64,000 nucleotides of DNA from Bacteroidia bacterium. Lineage in GTDB: Bacteria; Bacteroidota; Bacteroidia; Chitinophagales; Saprospiraceae. The stretch lies in assembly GCA_030426765.1 (NCBI GenBank), contig JAUHXV010000002.1, forward strand, positions 124,001 through 188,000, read 5' to 3'. This document shows positions 35,326 to 44,213 of the stretch, piece after piece (position 1 is the stretch's first letter; each line of letters starts with the position of its first letter). The notes beneath the pieces are model-generated. The model saw only the letters and a list, made by a program, of their open reading frames with translations, made no database searches and had not been told where the DNA came from. The translations under genes and the position numbers were made by a program.

Positions 35326-36468
35326 TTATTCTACCTCAGGGCTTTGACTTTTAAACTCAGTCAATGCGGGCTTGACCTTCATTCCGGTGGCTACTTTCTG
35401 CAGGCCCTCGACGATCACGCGATCATCACGCTCGAGGCCTTCTTCGATGAGCCAGAGATCGCCGACACGTTCACCGGTTTTTACGACTTTAGCACGTACC
35501 ACATCATCACTATCCACCACATAGACGGAATACTGACCTTGCAATTCGATGACGCTGCGCTGGGGTACAAGGTGTGCATCTTTGATTTCGCCAAACTGCA
35601 CTCTTACTTTAGCAAACATCCCGGGGCGTAGCACTTTATTTGGATTTGGAAAAATAGCCTGCACCAGGATTGAGCCCGTCGTAGCGTCGATGTTACGACC
35701 GAGAAACTCAAACGTTCCTTTTTCTTCAAACCTCGAACCATCGGCGAGCAGGAGGTCAATGTTATTACCCGGAAGGTTTTTGCGTTCTCCCTGGCTGTTT
35801 TTCGTAGCGCGTACGATCGCCAGATATTCCGCTTCAGTCAGGAAAAACTGGACGCGCACCTGCTGAATTTGCGAAACGACATTGAGGATAACAGGATTCG
35901 GGTCAGCGCCTACAAATTCTCCGACCCGGGCTTCTGTCTTTCCAATCAATCCATCAATAGGAGAGTATAGTTTGGTGTATCCCAGATCAATTTGTGAAAT
36001 GCGCAGATTGGCATTGGCGGCATCCAGTGATGCTTTGGCAGCATCGCGGGTAGCCAGCGCGGCATCGAGATCGCTTTGACTGACAGCATTAATCTCTGCC
36101 AGAGGTTTATATCGGTTCAGTTCGTTTTCAGCATTGACCAGGTAAGTTTGGGCTTCGGCCACTTTGCTTTGCATGGCGGCTACGGCTTCTTCATAGGGCT
36201 GCGGGTCAATGGTATAGAGCAGCTGGTTTTTTTTCACCGGCAAGCCTTCTTCAAAGTGAATCTGATCGACAAAGCCTTGTACACGGGTGCGAATCGGAAT
36301 ATCCTGGAAGCCATACACTTGTCCGACAAACTCGTTGTATCTCGGAATATCCTTCTTTATAACTTCAACGACAGGTATTTCAGGAGGAGGTGCTTCTATC
36401 GTTTCTGCATTTTCTTTACAGGAAAAGAAAACAAGAAGCAGAAGCAGACTCATAATTTTTACTGGCAT
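35326..36468 (-). CDS. RND efflux membrane-fusion (periplasmic adaptor) lipoprotein
   Basis: 380 residues with lipobox VFFSC (Cys17). The order is lipoyl-like beta hairpin, alpha-helical coiled coil (YEEAVAAMQSKVAEAQTYLVNAENELNRYKPLAEINAVSQSDLDAALATRDAAKASLDAANANL), second lipoyl half (LYSPIDGLIGKTEARVGEFVG), beta-barrel and membrane-proximal domain (VLRPGMFAKVRVQFGE). This is a standard adaptor and the first gene of the pump operon. An inverted repeat lies about 55 bp upstream. Confidence 0.95.
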   Translation of the reverse strand: MPVKIMSLLLLLVFFSCKENAETIEAPPPEIPVVEVIKKDIPRYNEFVGQVYGFQDIPIRTRVQGFVDQIHFEEGLPVKKNQLLYTIDPQPYEEAVAAMQSKVAEAQTYLVNAENELNRYKPLAEINAVSQSDLDAALATRDAAKASLDAANANLRISQIDLGYTKLYSPIDGLIGKTEARVGEFVGADPNPVILNVVSQIQQVRVQFFLTEAEYLAIVRATKNSQGERKNLPGNNIDLLLADGSRFEEKGTFEFLGRNIDATTGSILVQAIFPNPNKVLRPGMFAKVRVQFGEIKDAHLVPQRSVIELQGQYSVYVVDSDDVVRAKVVKTGERVGDLWLIEEGLERDDRVIVEGLQKVATGMKVKPALTEFKSQSPEVE

Positions 36469-36520
36469 AATAGAACGCTGTTATCCGGACTAAATCTAAG
36501 CGGAATTTTTGAAACAGCCC

Positions 36521-36552
36521 AACCCAAAGGCTATATATACTTGCTTTGGGTT
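36521..36552. promoter_or_regulatory. 9-bp inverted repeat upstream of the efflux operon, possible operator
   Basis: AACCCAAAG (36521-36529) and CTTTGGGTT (36544-36552) are perfect inverted copies around a 14-bp TA-rich spacer. The site begins about 53 bp before the adaptor start. The arrangement suits a dimeric repressor site or a cruciform. No TetR or MarR gene is next to it, so the regulator is unknown. Confidence 0.4.
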
Positions 36553-36641
36553 TGAACGGAGGATGTTCTGTACAGAATGAAAGCAAAAATGGAGGACCGA
36601 ACAAGGCTATTTTCATCCGGTCCTCGTTAAGCTTTACACCA

Positions 36642-37043
36642 TCAGCACTTAATATACGTCACCGAGCCAAAAGGAGCCAGGCTTAGCGTCAGGGAATTTT
36701 CCGATATGGATTCAATTACAAAGTCGATGGTCACGGAGAAACCACCATCCTCAGCCGTAATGGACAGCGTGGTATTGTCAGATGAAAGTTCCCACGTACC
36801 CATGGAATCCTCATCTTCAGGATCACAAAGATTAGAGCCTACATCCAGCAGGTACGAGCCATCTGCATTAAAATACTGGGTATCATCTGCGTCACAGGGA
36901 TCCGGAGCATTCTCGAGTTTCCAACACTTGTCAGTCAGTAGGTCAAATGTGGATGCCGGATCCGGATCATCATCTTTGTTACATGATGTCATAACGAGAC
37001 CGAGGCCTGTCATCAGGATCAGGCTAAAAAAGAATTTTTTCAT
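36642..37043 (-). CDS. lipocalin-like lipoprotein
   Basis: 133 residues. Lipobox VMTSC (Cys21). DLLTDKCWKLENAP, YFNADGSYLLDVGS, MGTWELSSDNTTLSITAEDG and SENSLTLSLAPFG match the small lipocalin-like domain common in Bacteroidota lipoproteins (an antiparallel beta-barrel that may bind small hydrophobic ligands). Two cysteine pairs outside the lipobox may form disulphides. It is monocistronic and lies upstream of the efflux operon on the same strand. Confidence 0.85.
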   Translation of the reverse strand: MKKFFFSLILMTGLGLVMTSCNKDDDPDPASTFDLLTDKCWKLENAPDPCDADDTQYFNADGSYLLDVGSNLCDPEDEDSMGTWELSSDNTTLSITAEDGGFSVTIDFVIESISENSLTLSLAPFGSVTYIKC

Positions 37044-37094
37044 AAAGTAGTGTATTGATGAAGAAAGTATGAAGGTAACGGATACCGATATACT

Positions 37095-38528
37095 TTATCG
37101 CATTATTTTATATCGGTGATTATCATTCATTGTAAAATGAGTAAACACTCCATCGTTGTCTCTGACAAAGGTGATGACGAATCCCGGAGTACCATCCTCC
37201 TTAATCCGCTCAAAGGAATCTCCCTCCAGGTGTTTGTAGATATGCATGGCTTCTGCGGGCTCATCCGTGGGAAGGTCTAGTAATACAAGCTTGCCATTCC
37301 AGGACGAAACATACACCTCACCCCACCAGGGTTCAGTACTATAATAGCCGGCATAGGCCTCGAGATTTATTTCGCCCTGCGTACTGTCAGTATGTATCGT
37401 CTCTGCTTTATCCAGGATTCCTTTTATCCCCTTTGCATACTTTCCCGGGTCGGTACCACTCGCGTTGATCATAACAGCATATGCTTTTTTGTTTTTCAGG
37501 TCGAGTTTGAGATCGGACCGATATCCCGGACAACTACCTCCATGCCCTACCCATGTACTTCCGTCAGAACCTTTAAACACATTGAAACCCAATCCCCAGG
37601 TGTTTTTCCAGTCGGGATTTGTCCAGTGGACAAGGTGCATGTTTTTTAATGTGGAAGGTTTAAGAATTTCTGTGGCACTGGTGTCTCTGAGGCGAAACTG
37701 CCAGGAAGCAAATTTTCCAAGGTCGAGTACATTAGATGAGAATCCTGCAGCTGGAGCTATCCCGTTCGCCTGGAAAAAATTCACCTTGTCCCGTGTGCCG
37801 GAGCGCTTGATTGCACTATACCCAATAGCCAACTTACCTCCATATAATGCTTCAGGCATAAATGGTCGTGTATCGGAGAGACCCAGAGGCTTGAGAATAT
37901 TTTCTTCGACATATTCTTCATATGACTGGCCTGAGATCTCTTCCACAATCTCTCCAAGTAATGTCAGCCCGAGATTGCTGTATTGAAAGTAAGTAGAGGC
38001 CGGGTAAAGGGTTTCCTGTTCTTCGAGTTTTGAATCGATTTCAGATCGGGTGGGAAAAGGAAAATCAGGCCCTGTCCAATATGGATACGCCGCTTCTCGC
38101 GGTAAGCCACCGGAATGCGTCAGTAGCGAACGTACGGTAATAGGACCGCTATCAGGATGCTTTTGCTGCACTTTGTAAGCAGGCAGCAGATCTTCTATGC
38201 GATCATCCAGGCGGAGTTTTCCCTCATCATAAAGCTTCATGATCGCTACAGCAGTGAAGAGTTTTGAAATCGAACAAATGCTGCAAAGCGTAGTATCTGT
38301 AGAAGGAAGATTTGTTGATGGATTGGATAATCCAACAGCTCCGGACCATAACACCTCCTGATCTTCGATGACAGCCGCGGATAGTCCCGGCAATCGGTCA
38401 AAATCTTTTTGAGCATCCAGCCACACCTCGATCAACGTAAAAGCTTCGGAGTAGTTTTTCATTGACTCCTGGGCAGAAACAGGAAGATGGAATAATGAAA
38501 TACAAAAGGCAATCAGAAGGAGTCTCAT
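37095..38528 (-). CDS. serine hydrolase of the class C beta-lactamase family
   Basis: 477 residues from the ATG at 38528 (the preceding codon is TTG). Signal peptide MRLLLIAFCISLFHLPVSAQ. The catalytic SxxK is SISK (Ser86-Lys89). The YxN motif is in YFQYSNLGLTLLGEI. The third element is GHGGSCPGY. The final 100 or so residues (EAYAGYYSTEPWWGEVYVSSWNGKL) form the extra beta-rich domain seen in D-aminopeptidase and esterase-like members. The protein probably acts on peptides or esters in the periplasm rather than as a resistance lactamase. The gene stands alone. Confidence 0.92.
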   Translation of the reverse strand: MRLLLIAFCISLFHLPVSAQESMKNYSEAFTLIEVWLDAQKDFDRLPGLSAAVIEDQEVLWSGAVGLSNPSTNLPSTDTTLCSICSISKLFTAVAIMKLYDEGKLRLDDRIEDLLPAYKVQQKHPDSGPITVRSLLTHSGGLPREAAYPYWTGPDFPFPTRSEIDSKLEEQETLYPASTYFQYSNLGLTLLGEIVEEISGQSYEEYVEENILKPLGLSDTRPFMPEALYGGKLAIGYSAIKRSGTRDKVNFFQANGIAPAAGFSSNVLDLGKFASWQFRLRDTSATEILKPSTLKNMHLVHWTNPDWKNTWGLGFNVFKGSDGSTWVGHGGSCPGYRSDLKLDLKNKKAYAVMINASGTDPGKYAKGIKGILDKAETIHTDSTQGEINLEAYAGYYSTEPWWGEVYVSSWNGKLVLLDLPTDEPAEAMHIYKHLEGDSFERIKEDGTPGFVITFVRDNDGVFTHFTMNDNHRYKIMR

Positions 38529-38674
38529 CAAATAGTAGTTTAGGGTTGTGTAAAAAGAGAATTAACCAAAGCTACGATTTCAATTGAAGACAAGCACATG
38601 TATGCTTTTGAAATTCCGGAGAAGAAGGAACCGCATCCTTCAAATTCTTTTCTCGCTAAGTTGTACAGAATGAC

Positions 38675-39037
38675 TCAGAAGTCAGTTGGAATCGGCAAGT
38701 TGTGCTGCCGTAGAAATGACAGTCTGTCCCAATATCCACGTTGGAATCGAATTTTCCCCTCCTCAATTTTAAAAAAGCCACAGCCTCGAAGACCCAGCGG
38801 ATCCTTCCACTCCAAAATCGCCCAGTCACCATCCTCGAAAATGTTTTCAACGATGCAGACCATTTCCGCGGTGGCAAATTCCTCCTTAAACATTCGGTGT
38901 ATGGCATCGCGACCGACTATGGGTTCACGCACTACCTGATGATTGACGGCATCTTCGTGATACATAGCCGCGAGAGCATCTGCATCCGCGCGATTGAAGA
39001 CGTCGACCCATTGTTGTATTAATGCTTTAGGACGCAT
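38675..39037 (-). CDS. SnoaL-like / nuclear transport factor 2-family protein
   Basis: 120 residues from the ATG at 39037 (MRPKALIQQWVDVFN). A frame running to 39136 has no coding support. The NTF2-like cone is visible: ADADALAAMYHEDAVNHQ, GRDAIHRMFKEEFATAEMVCIVENIFEDGDWAILEWKD and GCGFFKIEEGKIRFQRGYWDRLSF. These proteins bind or isomerise small ligands. The function here is unassigned. Confidence 0.88.
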   Translation of the reverse strand: MRPKALIQQWVDVFNRADADALAAMYHEDAVNHQVVREPIVGRDAIHRMFKEEFATAEMVCIVENIFEDGDWAILEWKDPLGLRGCGFFKIEEGKIRFQRGYWDRLSFLRQHNLPIPTDF

Positions 39038-39169
39038 GAGTGGTAATTGAGGAATTGAAAAAAATGCACTACAATCCTTGTAGGAAGGGGATAAATGTAA
39101 ATAAAAAAGCGCAAGCCAAAAATGACCTGCGCCCATAGTGTGTGTGAAAAAATTAAAACTAACTATCCA

Positions 39170-39769
39170 TTAGAATTCGAAATCTGCCACGAGATCAAAC
39201 TCATCGTAAATGGCTTTGTCTTTAAGCCCGTCAAAAAAACTGGTGGAGCCGTAGCGCACATCAAACTTTGAACGATCGACTTTCATAGTCGCATTCGCTT
39301 TGTTGCCATAGACAGATATCTCCAGCTCTACCGGATTCGTGATTCCTTTGATTGTGAGATTTCCTGTAGCAGTATACGCATTCTTGCCATCCGGTTTCAC
39401 CTTCGTAAGTGTGAGTGAAGCCGTAGGGTGTTTTTCGACACCGAAGAAATCATCTGATTTCAGGTGCCCCTCGAGTTTTCCTTTGTACTCTCCACTCAGA
39501 TCTTCACTGACGATGGTACTCATGTTGATAGCTACTGTCCCGCCGGTCAAAACGCCATCTTTGAAGATTAGCGAACCGGACTTGATATCAACTGTCCCGT
39601 GATGGGAGCCGGTGACTTTGTATCCCTTCCATACGAGGGTACTTTTTTCAGTGAGGATTTCTTTTGTCTCACTGCCTGTGATTCGGGTGTCTTCCGCGAC
39701 AGTAGTGGTTGTAAATGTAGAAAGCGCTAAAACAGAAGCCCCAAGTAAATTAATGATTGAAAAAGCCAT
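39170..39769 (-). CDS. YceI-family periplasmic protein
   Basis: 199 residues. N-terminal signal (IINLLGASVLALSTFTTTTVA). LVWKGYKVTGSHHGTVDIKSGSLIFKDGVLTGGTVAINMSTI, LKSDDFFGVEKHPTASLTLTKV and GNLTIKGITNPVELEISV are diagnostic of the YceI lipocalin-like fold, which holds a polyprenyl-type ligand. C-terminal FDVRYGSTSFFDGLKDKAIYDEFDL is also standard. The gene follows a Crp-type regulator on the same strand at about 100 bp. Confidence 0.95.
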   Translation of the reverse strand: MAFSIINLLGASVLALSTFTTTTVAEDTRITGSETKEILTEKSTLVWKGYKVTGSHHGTVDIKSGSLIFKDGVLTGGTVAINMSTIVSEDLSGEYKGKLEGHLKSDDFFGVEKHPTASLTLTKVKPDGKNAYTATGNLTIKGITNPVELEISVYGNKANATMKVDRSKFDVRYGSTSFFDGLKDKAIYDEFDLVADFEF

Positions 39770-39873
39770 AACGAAATGTTTTTAAGGTTAAAATGTTATG
39801 ACAAAGGTCAGGGCATCCTGAACGAATAAAAATAAGATGGTTTAAGAAATGAAGTTAAACTAGTTTAATCTCT

Positions 39874-40449
39874 TTACGTTCTGGCAATCTGGCTGCGGAT
39901 CTGGCTCAAAAACTCTTTTGTGATACCCAGGTAGGAGGCGATCATATACTGTGGCACTCGACTGGCAATTTCGGGGTAGTGTTCTAAAAACAGGATATAT
40001 CGTTCTTTGGCGGGAAGGGACTGTTTGCGGACGATGCGCTTCTGCGTACTCACGTAAGCTCGTTCGATGAGGATTCGGAAAAATCGCTCGAGTTTGGGAA
40101 TGGTGATATAAAGCGATTGCAGATCTTCATTCGAGATCTGGATCACCTCGGTGTCTTCGAGACACTGCACGTTATAATCAGCCGGTTTTTGTTCGATCAG
40201 GCTGCCGAGATCTCCGACCCACCAGTTTTCGATACCAAAGGAAATGATGTGTTCGCTGCCACTGGCATCGAGATAAAACGTGCGGACCGTACCTTTTCGA
40301 ATAAAAGAAAGTATCCGGGTGATGTCTCCCTCCTGTCCGATATACTGCCCTTTGAGGTATCTGCGGTTCGTCAGCTTTGACATGAGTTGCGATCGCTCCT
40401 CTTCCGTCAGCGAAATCGTTTTTGCGATATGGTCCACCAATACTTCCAT
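39874..40449 (-). CDS. Crp/Fnr-family transcriptional regulator
   Basis: 191 residues. The cyclic-nucleotide-binding-like beta-barrel occupies about 5-115 (GQYIGQEGDITRILSFIRKGTVRTFYLDASGSEHIISFG, SLIEQKPADYNVQCLEDTEVIQIS). A helical hinge is followed by a short HTH (VPQYMIASYLGITKEFLSQIRSQIA). No cysteine cluster for iron-sulphur is present, so it is unlikely to be an oxygen-sensing FNR. It is part of a tight minus-strand run, 4 bp after the DHFR-like gene. Confidence 0.9.
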   Translation of the reverse strand: MEVLVDHIAKTISLTEEERSQLMSKLTNRRYLKGQYIGQEGDITRILSFIRKGTVRTFYLDASGSEHIISFGIENWWVGDLGSLIEQKPADYNVQCLEDTEVIQISNEDLQSLYITIPKLERFFRILIERAYVSTQKRIVRKQSLPAKERYILFLEHYPEIASRVPQYMIASYLGITKEFLSQIRSQIART

Positions 40450-40453
40450 AAAG

Positions 40454-40984
40454 TCAAATGGGATAATAGGTTAGCGCAACAACTCCGTTTTCATATGTTT
40501 TGGATGCTACCAGGGAGAGTGATGTTTCCTGTGAAAGGGCGGCAAACATATCGATGCCTTCCGTCAGGACAACCGGCATAATAAATACTTGTATTTCATC
40601 GATGAGTTTGGCTTCCAGAAAAGTGGCATTGAGCTTTCCTCCGCCGACAATCCAAATATCTTTTCCTGCTGATGTTTTGAGTTCACGTAGAAAGGTAACT
40701 GGATCTGTTGAGATAAATTCGACATGTTCAGTATTGGCCAGACCCTGCTTTCGAGTGATGACATAGTTTTTCTTTTCCGGATACGGGAAGTCTACCCCCC
40801 AGCTGATGATCTGCTGGTAGGTGGTATTGCCTTGAATTGTAGTATCGATGGATTTGTAAAACGCAGCATATCCGTAGTCGCCGTCTGCCGGAACCGGAAT
40901 CGCCTCAAGCCAGTCGACGCTGCCGTCAGCTTTTGCAATTTTACCATCAAGACTGATGGCGATATAGAGAATAGTTTTTCGCAT
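40454..40984 (-). CDS. dihydrofolate reductase-like (RibD C-terminal family) protein
   Basis: 176 residues from the ATG at 40984 (MRKTILYIAISLDGKIA). A GTG at 41008 would overlap the upstream gene. Key segments are AFYKSIDTTIQGNTTYQQIISWG, KDIWIVGGGKLNATFLEAKLIDEIQVFIMPVVLTEGIDMF. It is a paralogue in family, not in close sequence, of the protein encoded at 23831-24376. The gene lies between the extradiol dioxygenase-like gene (13 bp before) and the Crp regulator gene (4 bp after), suggesting one transcript. Confidence 0.9.
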   Translation of the reverse strand: MRKTILYIAISLDGKIAKADGSVDWLEAIPVPADGDYGYAAFYKSIDTTIQGNTTYQQIISWGVDFPYPEKKNYVITRKQGLANTEHVEFISTDPVTFLRELKTSAGKDIWIVGGGKLNATFLEAKLIDEIQVFIMPVVLTEGIDMFAALSQETSLSLVASKTYENGVVALTYYPI

Positions 40985-40997
40985 AGTTTGGATATCA

Positions 40998-41888
40998 TTA
41001 GTCCGCACTAATTTTAATCGAAGTCATCGAAATAGATCCCCCTACCGGTTGGTCATTAAAGACCGAAGCAGTTTCATTTTTTTCCTGAAGCGCCAGGGTA
41101 TATATCAGCGGCAGATAATGCTCCGGTGTAGGAATCGCCAGATCGAAAGCTTTGCCTTGCGCACGATAATCGATGAGTCGCTCATGATCGCCGGAACGAA
41201 TCCAGGATTTCATTTTGTCATTGGCTTCGGTTGCCCAGTCGAAGGCATAAGGATCAGCATTAAGCTTGTCCCACGCGACCATGCGCAGGTTGTGCACCAT
41301 ATTTCCACTGCCTACGATAAGCACACCCTTACGTCGCAGAGTGGATAATTCTTTTGCGAGAGTATAGTGATACGATGCGGGCTTTGTATAGTCAAGACTC
41401 ATCTGGATAACCGGCACGTCCGCATCCGGGTACAGGTGTTTGATCACACTCCAGGCACCATGGTCGAGTCCCCACTGATCATCAAGGCCCACTTCCGTTT
41501 GCGTGATTAATGCTTTCGTTTCTTTAGCGAGTTCCGGACTTCCCGGTGCTGGATATTGTACGGCGAAAAGCTCTTTTGGAAATCCTCCGAAGTCGTGGAT
41601 CGTTCTCGGGTGATCCATCGCGGTGACATAGGTTCCCTTAGTCTCCCAATGGGCAGAAATACAGAGGATGGCTTTGGGCTTGTCGATCGAACGTCCGGTA
41701 GCGCGGAAGCCGGCCACAAATTCATTTTCTTCAATGGCATTCATCGGGCTGCCATGACCGAGAAATAATACAGGCATCCGAGTTGTCGAAGGGAGCGTAT
41801 CGCTCAAACGACGCAGAGAATCCAACTTCATGGAAGAAGACATAAGTGGCAGAAGGGCAAGTGACTGAATAAATTTTTTCCGTTCCAT
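40998..41888 (-). CDS. 4,5-DOPA-dioxygenase-like extradiol enzyme (YgiD family)
   Basis: 296 residues from the ATG at 41888 (MERKKFIQSLALLPLMSSS, a leader that looks like a degenerate Tat or Sec signal). PVLFLGHGSPMNAIEENEF, ILCISAHWETKGTYVTAMDHPRTIHDFGGFPKELF, DDQWGLDHGAWSVIKHLYPDADVPVIQMSLD and GSGNMVHNLRMV are the conserved blocks of LigB-type extradiol dioxygenases, including the zinc or iron histidines. Natural substrates of bacterial YgiD proteins are uncertain. Confidence 0.93.
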   Translation of the reverse strand: MERKKFIQSLALLPLMSSSMKLDSLRRLSDTLPSTTRMPVLFLGHGSPMNAIEENEFVAGFRATGRSIDKPKAILCISAHWETKGTYVTAMDHPRTIHDFGGFPKELFAVQYPAPGSPELAKETKALITQTEVGLDDQWGLDHGAWSVIKHLYPDADVPVIQMSLDYTKPASYHYTLAKELSTLRRKGVLIVGSGNMVHNLRMVAWDKLNADPYAFDWATEANDKMKSWIRSGDHERLIDYRAQGKAFDLAIPTPEHYLPLIYTLALQEKNETASVFNDQPVGGSISMTSIKISAD

Positions 41889-42003
41889 AAGCGAATATGA
41901 ATATTTTTCTGACGCTTCGTCGGTCAGGGAAGCGGAAAACAACCATCCTGTGCGGCATGGAATCGTCCCGCACACTGAATAATTTGTAAACGAAAAAAGG
42001 CCC

Positions 42004-42993
42004 TTAAAGGTTTTCGTCCAGCAGCCGATCGATGATATCCGCTGTCTCGTCCGGGTAGTCCACTTCTACCCGTCGATCACTTTCGACCCATTCCCGGATG
42101 ACATCGAGGTGCTTTTCTTTCAGCGATTTAATCACAGGGACACCCATTTGTTCCAGCGATGCCGCGTTGCAGTGCTGTTCATACTGCCACTTCATCGGGA
42201 TGACCATCAGCTTTTTACCCATATAAAGTGCTTCAGCGGGTGTTTCAAATCCACTGCCGCACAGGATACCTTTGGCAGAGGTCATGGACGTCACAAAGTC
42301 GTCGTTGGATATCGGGCGAACACGGATAAGTCCCTCGGTATACGGCTTGTTGGTATGCTTGGAAAATACTTCCCAACGTACTCCTTTGATTTTGGACAGA
42401 TTCCGGATAAGCAAGTCGTCTTTATACGCCGGCAGATACACCGTATAGTGATCATTCGCTTTCCGTTGAGCGCATCGTATTTCCTGACGGATGACCGGAG
42501 TAAAAATATCTTTTTGATACGCTTTGAAGTGGAAACCATATTGCCGTGTGGTGGGTGCATATTTCTTTAGAATGGCTTTCCCCACGGGGTCATTTGTCCC
42601 GGGCTTCGGTGCATTAGGTGATAACACCGCAACCTGATGTCCTAGTCCCACGCAGGGTTTTCGTTTCAGCCAACAAGCCCAGGCAGAAATGGGCTCAAAA
42701 TCATTGATCACCAGACTGTACTGATCAATCGGAAGGTCAGTGATTTCTTTGCGCAATTTTCGTGTATTCGTGTTCCGATAGGTTTGCCACAGATCAATGC
42801 CTCCCGTTTTTCCAATCGTAAAACTCAGTCCATTCAGACGGTAGGCAATAGGGTATGGCAGCTGCACATCAGACTGTGTACCGCTCACCAGAATATCCAG
42901 ATCGATCTTTTTTTTCTTCAACAGCGGAATGATATCACGCGCTCTGCTCAAATGACCATTGCCGGTGCCCTGAATAGCGTAAAGTACTTTCAT
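42004..42993 (-). CDS. glycosyltransferase of the MurG/GT28-like type
   Basis: 329 residues from the ATG at 42993 (MKVLYAIQGTGNGHLSRARDIIPLL). A TTG at 43011 would overlap the upstream gene's stop. The N-terminal GTGNGHLSRA loop and the C-terminal GILCGSGFETPAEALYMGKKLMVIPMKWQYEQHCNAASLEQMGVPVI (donor-binding half) are typical of GT28 and related GT-B enzymes. The metallophosphoesterase gene immediately upstream forms a common Bacteroidota pair, and a role in glycolipid synthesis is likely but not proven. Confidence 0.9.
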   Translation of the reverse strand: MKVLYAIQGTGNGHLSRARDIIPLLKKKKIDLDILVSGTQSDVQLPYPIAYRLNGLSFTIGKTGGIDLWQTYRNTNTRKLRKEITDLPIDQYSLVINDFEPISAWACWLKRKPCVGLGHQVAVLSPNAPKPGTNDPVGKAILKKYAPTTRQYGFHFKAYQKDIFTPVIRQEIRCAQRKANDHYTVYLPAYKDDLLIRNLSKIKGVRWEVFSKHTNKPYTEGLIRVRPISNDDFVTSMTSAKGILCGSGFETPAEALYMGKKLMVIPMKWQYEQHCNAASLEQMGVPVIKSLKEKHLDVIREWVESDRRVEVDYPDETADIIDRLLDENL

Positions 42994-43007
42994 CGCGAAA
43001 AGGTTTT

Positions 43008-43874
43008 TCAAGTGAAATGAACGGACTGCTTCATGTTATGCTGAAACTCTTTCATCATATTCTGAAAGAGAACTTTATTACCCAGTACTTCAGCCTCGCT
43101 GCTTTCCTCTTCCATCTGATCTTTGTCAATCTCTGAATCACGATAGTGAAACAGATGCCATTGCCCGTCATAGTATTCCAGAGAGGTCAGGTTTTCCACC
43201 CAATCACCGGAGTTCAGATAGGTTACTTCCCCTGCTTCTGTTTCGATGACGCGTATTTCGGGCTGATGGATATGCCCGCAGATTACATAGTCGTATTCGT
43301 TTTCGATGGCAATCTCAGCAGCCGTTTGCTCAAACTGATTGATATACTTGACAGCTGATTTAACACCGTTCTTGATCCGTTTGGACATCGAAATGGGTCC
43401 TCGGCCAAATCGAGAGGCAAAAAAGTTGATCGCACTGTTTAACAGGATCAGAAAGTCATATCCCACAGCACCGAGTTTGGCGATAATCTTGGAGTATTGC
43501 ATCGTCACATCAAAGACATCCCCGTGAAATATCCAGGCTTTCCGATCCTCTACAGGGAGAACGATTTTGTTGGAAATACTAAACGACCCCATTCGAAATC
43601 CTACAAACTTTCGAAGCATCTCATCGTGGTTGCCCGCGATATAATTTATTTCCACGCCTTTCGAAATCCAGGAGCAAAGCAGTTTAATCACCTGCATATG
43701 TGATTTGGGCCAATAGCGCTTGTTAAACTGCCAGACATCAATGATGTCACCGTTAAGAATGACGCGTCCCGGTTTGATAGACTTCAGGTAGGCAAGGAGT
43801 TCTTTGGCGTGGCATCCGAATGTGCCCAGATGGACATCCGAAATCACCACGATATCAACATGTCGTTTCTTCAT
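43008..43874 (-). CDS. metallophosphoesterase related to UDP-2,3-diacylglucosamine hydrolase
   Basis: 288 residues. The calcineurin-like metal motifs are complete: DVHLGTFG, GDIIDVW, AGNHDE and FHGDVFD, then CGHIHQPEIR. The order and spacing match LpxH-like enzymes, with an extra C-terminal acidic tail (MEEESSEAEV). It probably removes a phosphate from a lipid precursor at the inner membrane. It is directly followed by the GT-B gene, and the two most likely act in the same pathway. Confidence 0.88.
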   Translation of the reverse strand: MKKRHVDIVVISDVHLGTFGCHAKELLAYLKSIKPGRVILNGDIIDVWQFNKRYWPKSHMQVIKLLCSWISKGVEINYIAGNHDEMLRKFVGFRMGSFSISNKIVLPVEDRKAWIFHGDVFDVTMQYSKIIAKLGAVGYDFLILLNSAINFFASRFGRGPISMSKRIKNGVKSAVKYINQFEQTAAEIAIENEYDYVICGHIHQPEIRVIETEAGEVTYLNSGDWVENLTSLEYYDGQWHLFHYRDSEIDKDQMEEESSEAEVLGNKVLFQNMMKEFQHNMKQSVHFT

Positions 43875-44213
43875 GTCGCGGAGTTGGGGTTTGAAAGCAA
43901 TGTATGTGAATGGGTAGGCATATCATTCCGATGGAAATCGGGTGCCAGCCGGTGGACAGTAACGGAAATGCGATCAGGGTTTGATGACGCCATCAAGTTG
44001 CTGTTGTGAGTAGTGATTCAAGTGTATCAGAATGTTTTCTTACCTGAGACCATCAGCAACATTCCGATGTGTAAAACAAATCATTGTTTTACCATGGGAG
44101 GTTAAGAATCGCTTAAAATATTTGTAAAAACAAAATTGGAAATGATACAGATTTGTAAACTGCAGATGATTAGAGGAAGAGTGAATTGTTTGATGATGAT
44201 GAGCTCCAACGCG
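43875..44213. other. intergenic interval with one AT-rich hairpin
   Basis: GTAAAACAA (44071-44079) and TTGTTTTAC (44084-44092) form a perfect 9-bp stem with a 4-nt loop. There is no U-run on either side, so it is not a clear terminator. It could be a regulatory site for the downstream genes. Nothing else was recognised. Confidence 0.4.

Noticed and set aside
42004-43011. Longer start for the glycosyltransferase at TTG 43011
   Set aside because: It would overlap the upstream stop, and the ATG at 42993 starts directly with the first strand of the GT-B fold.
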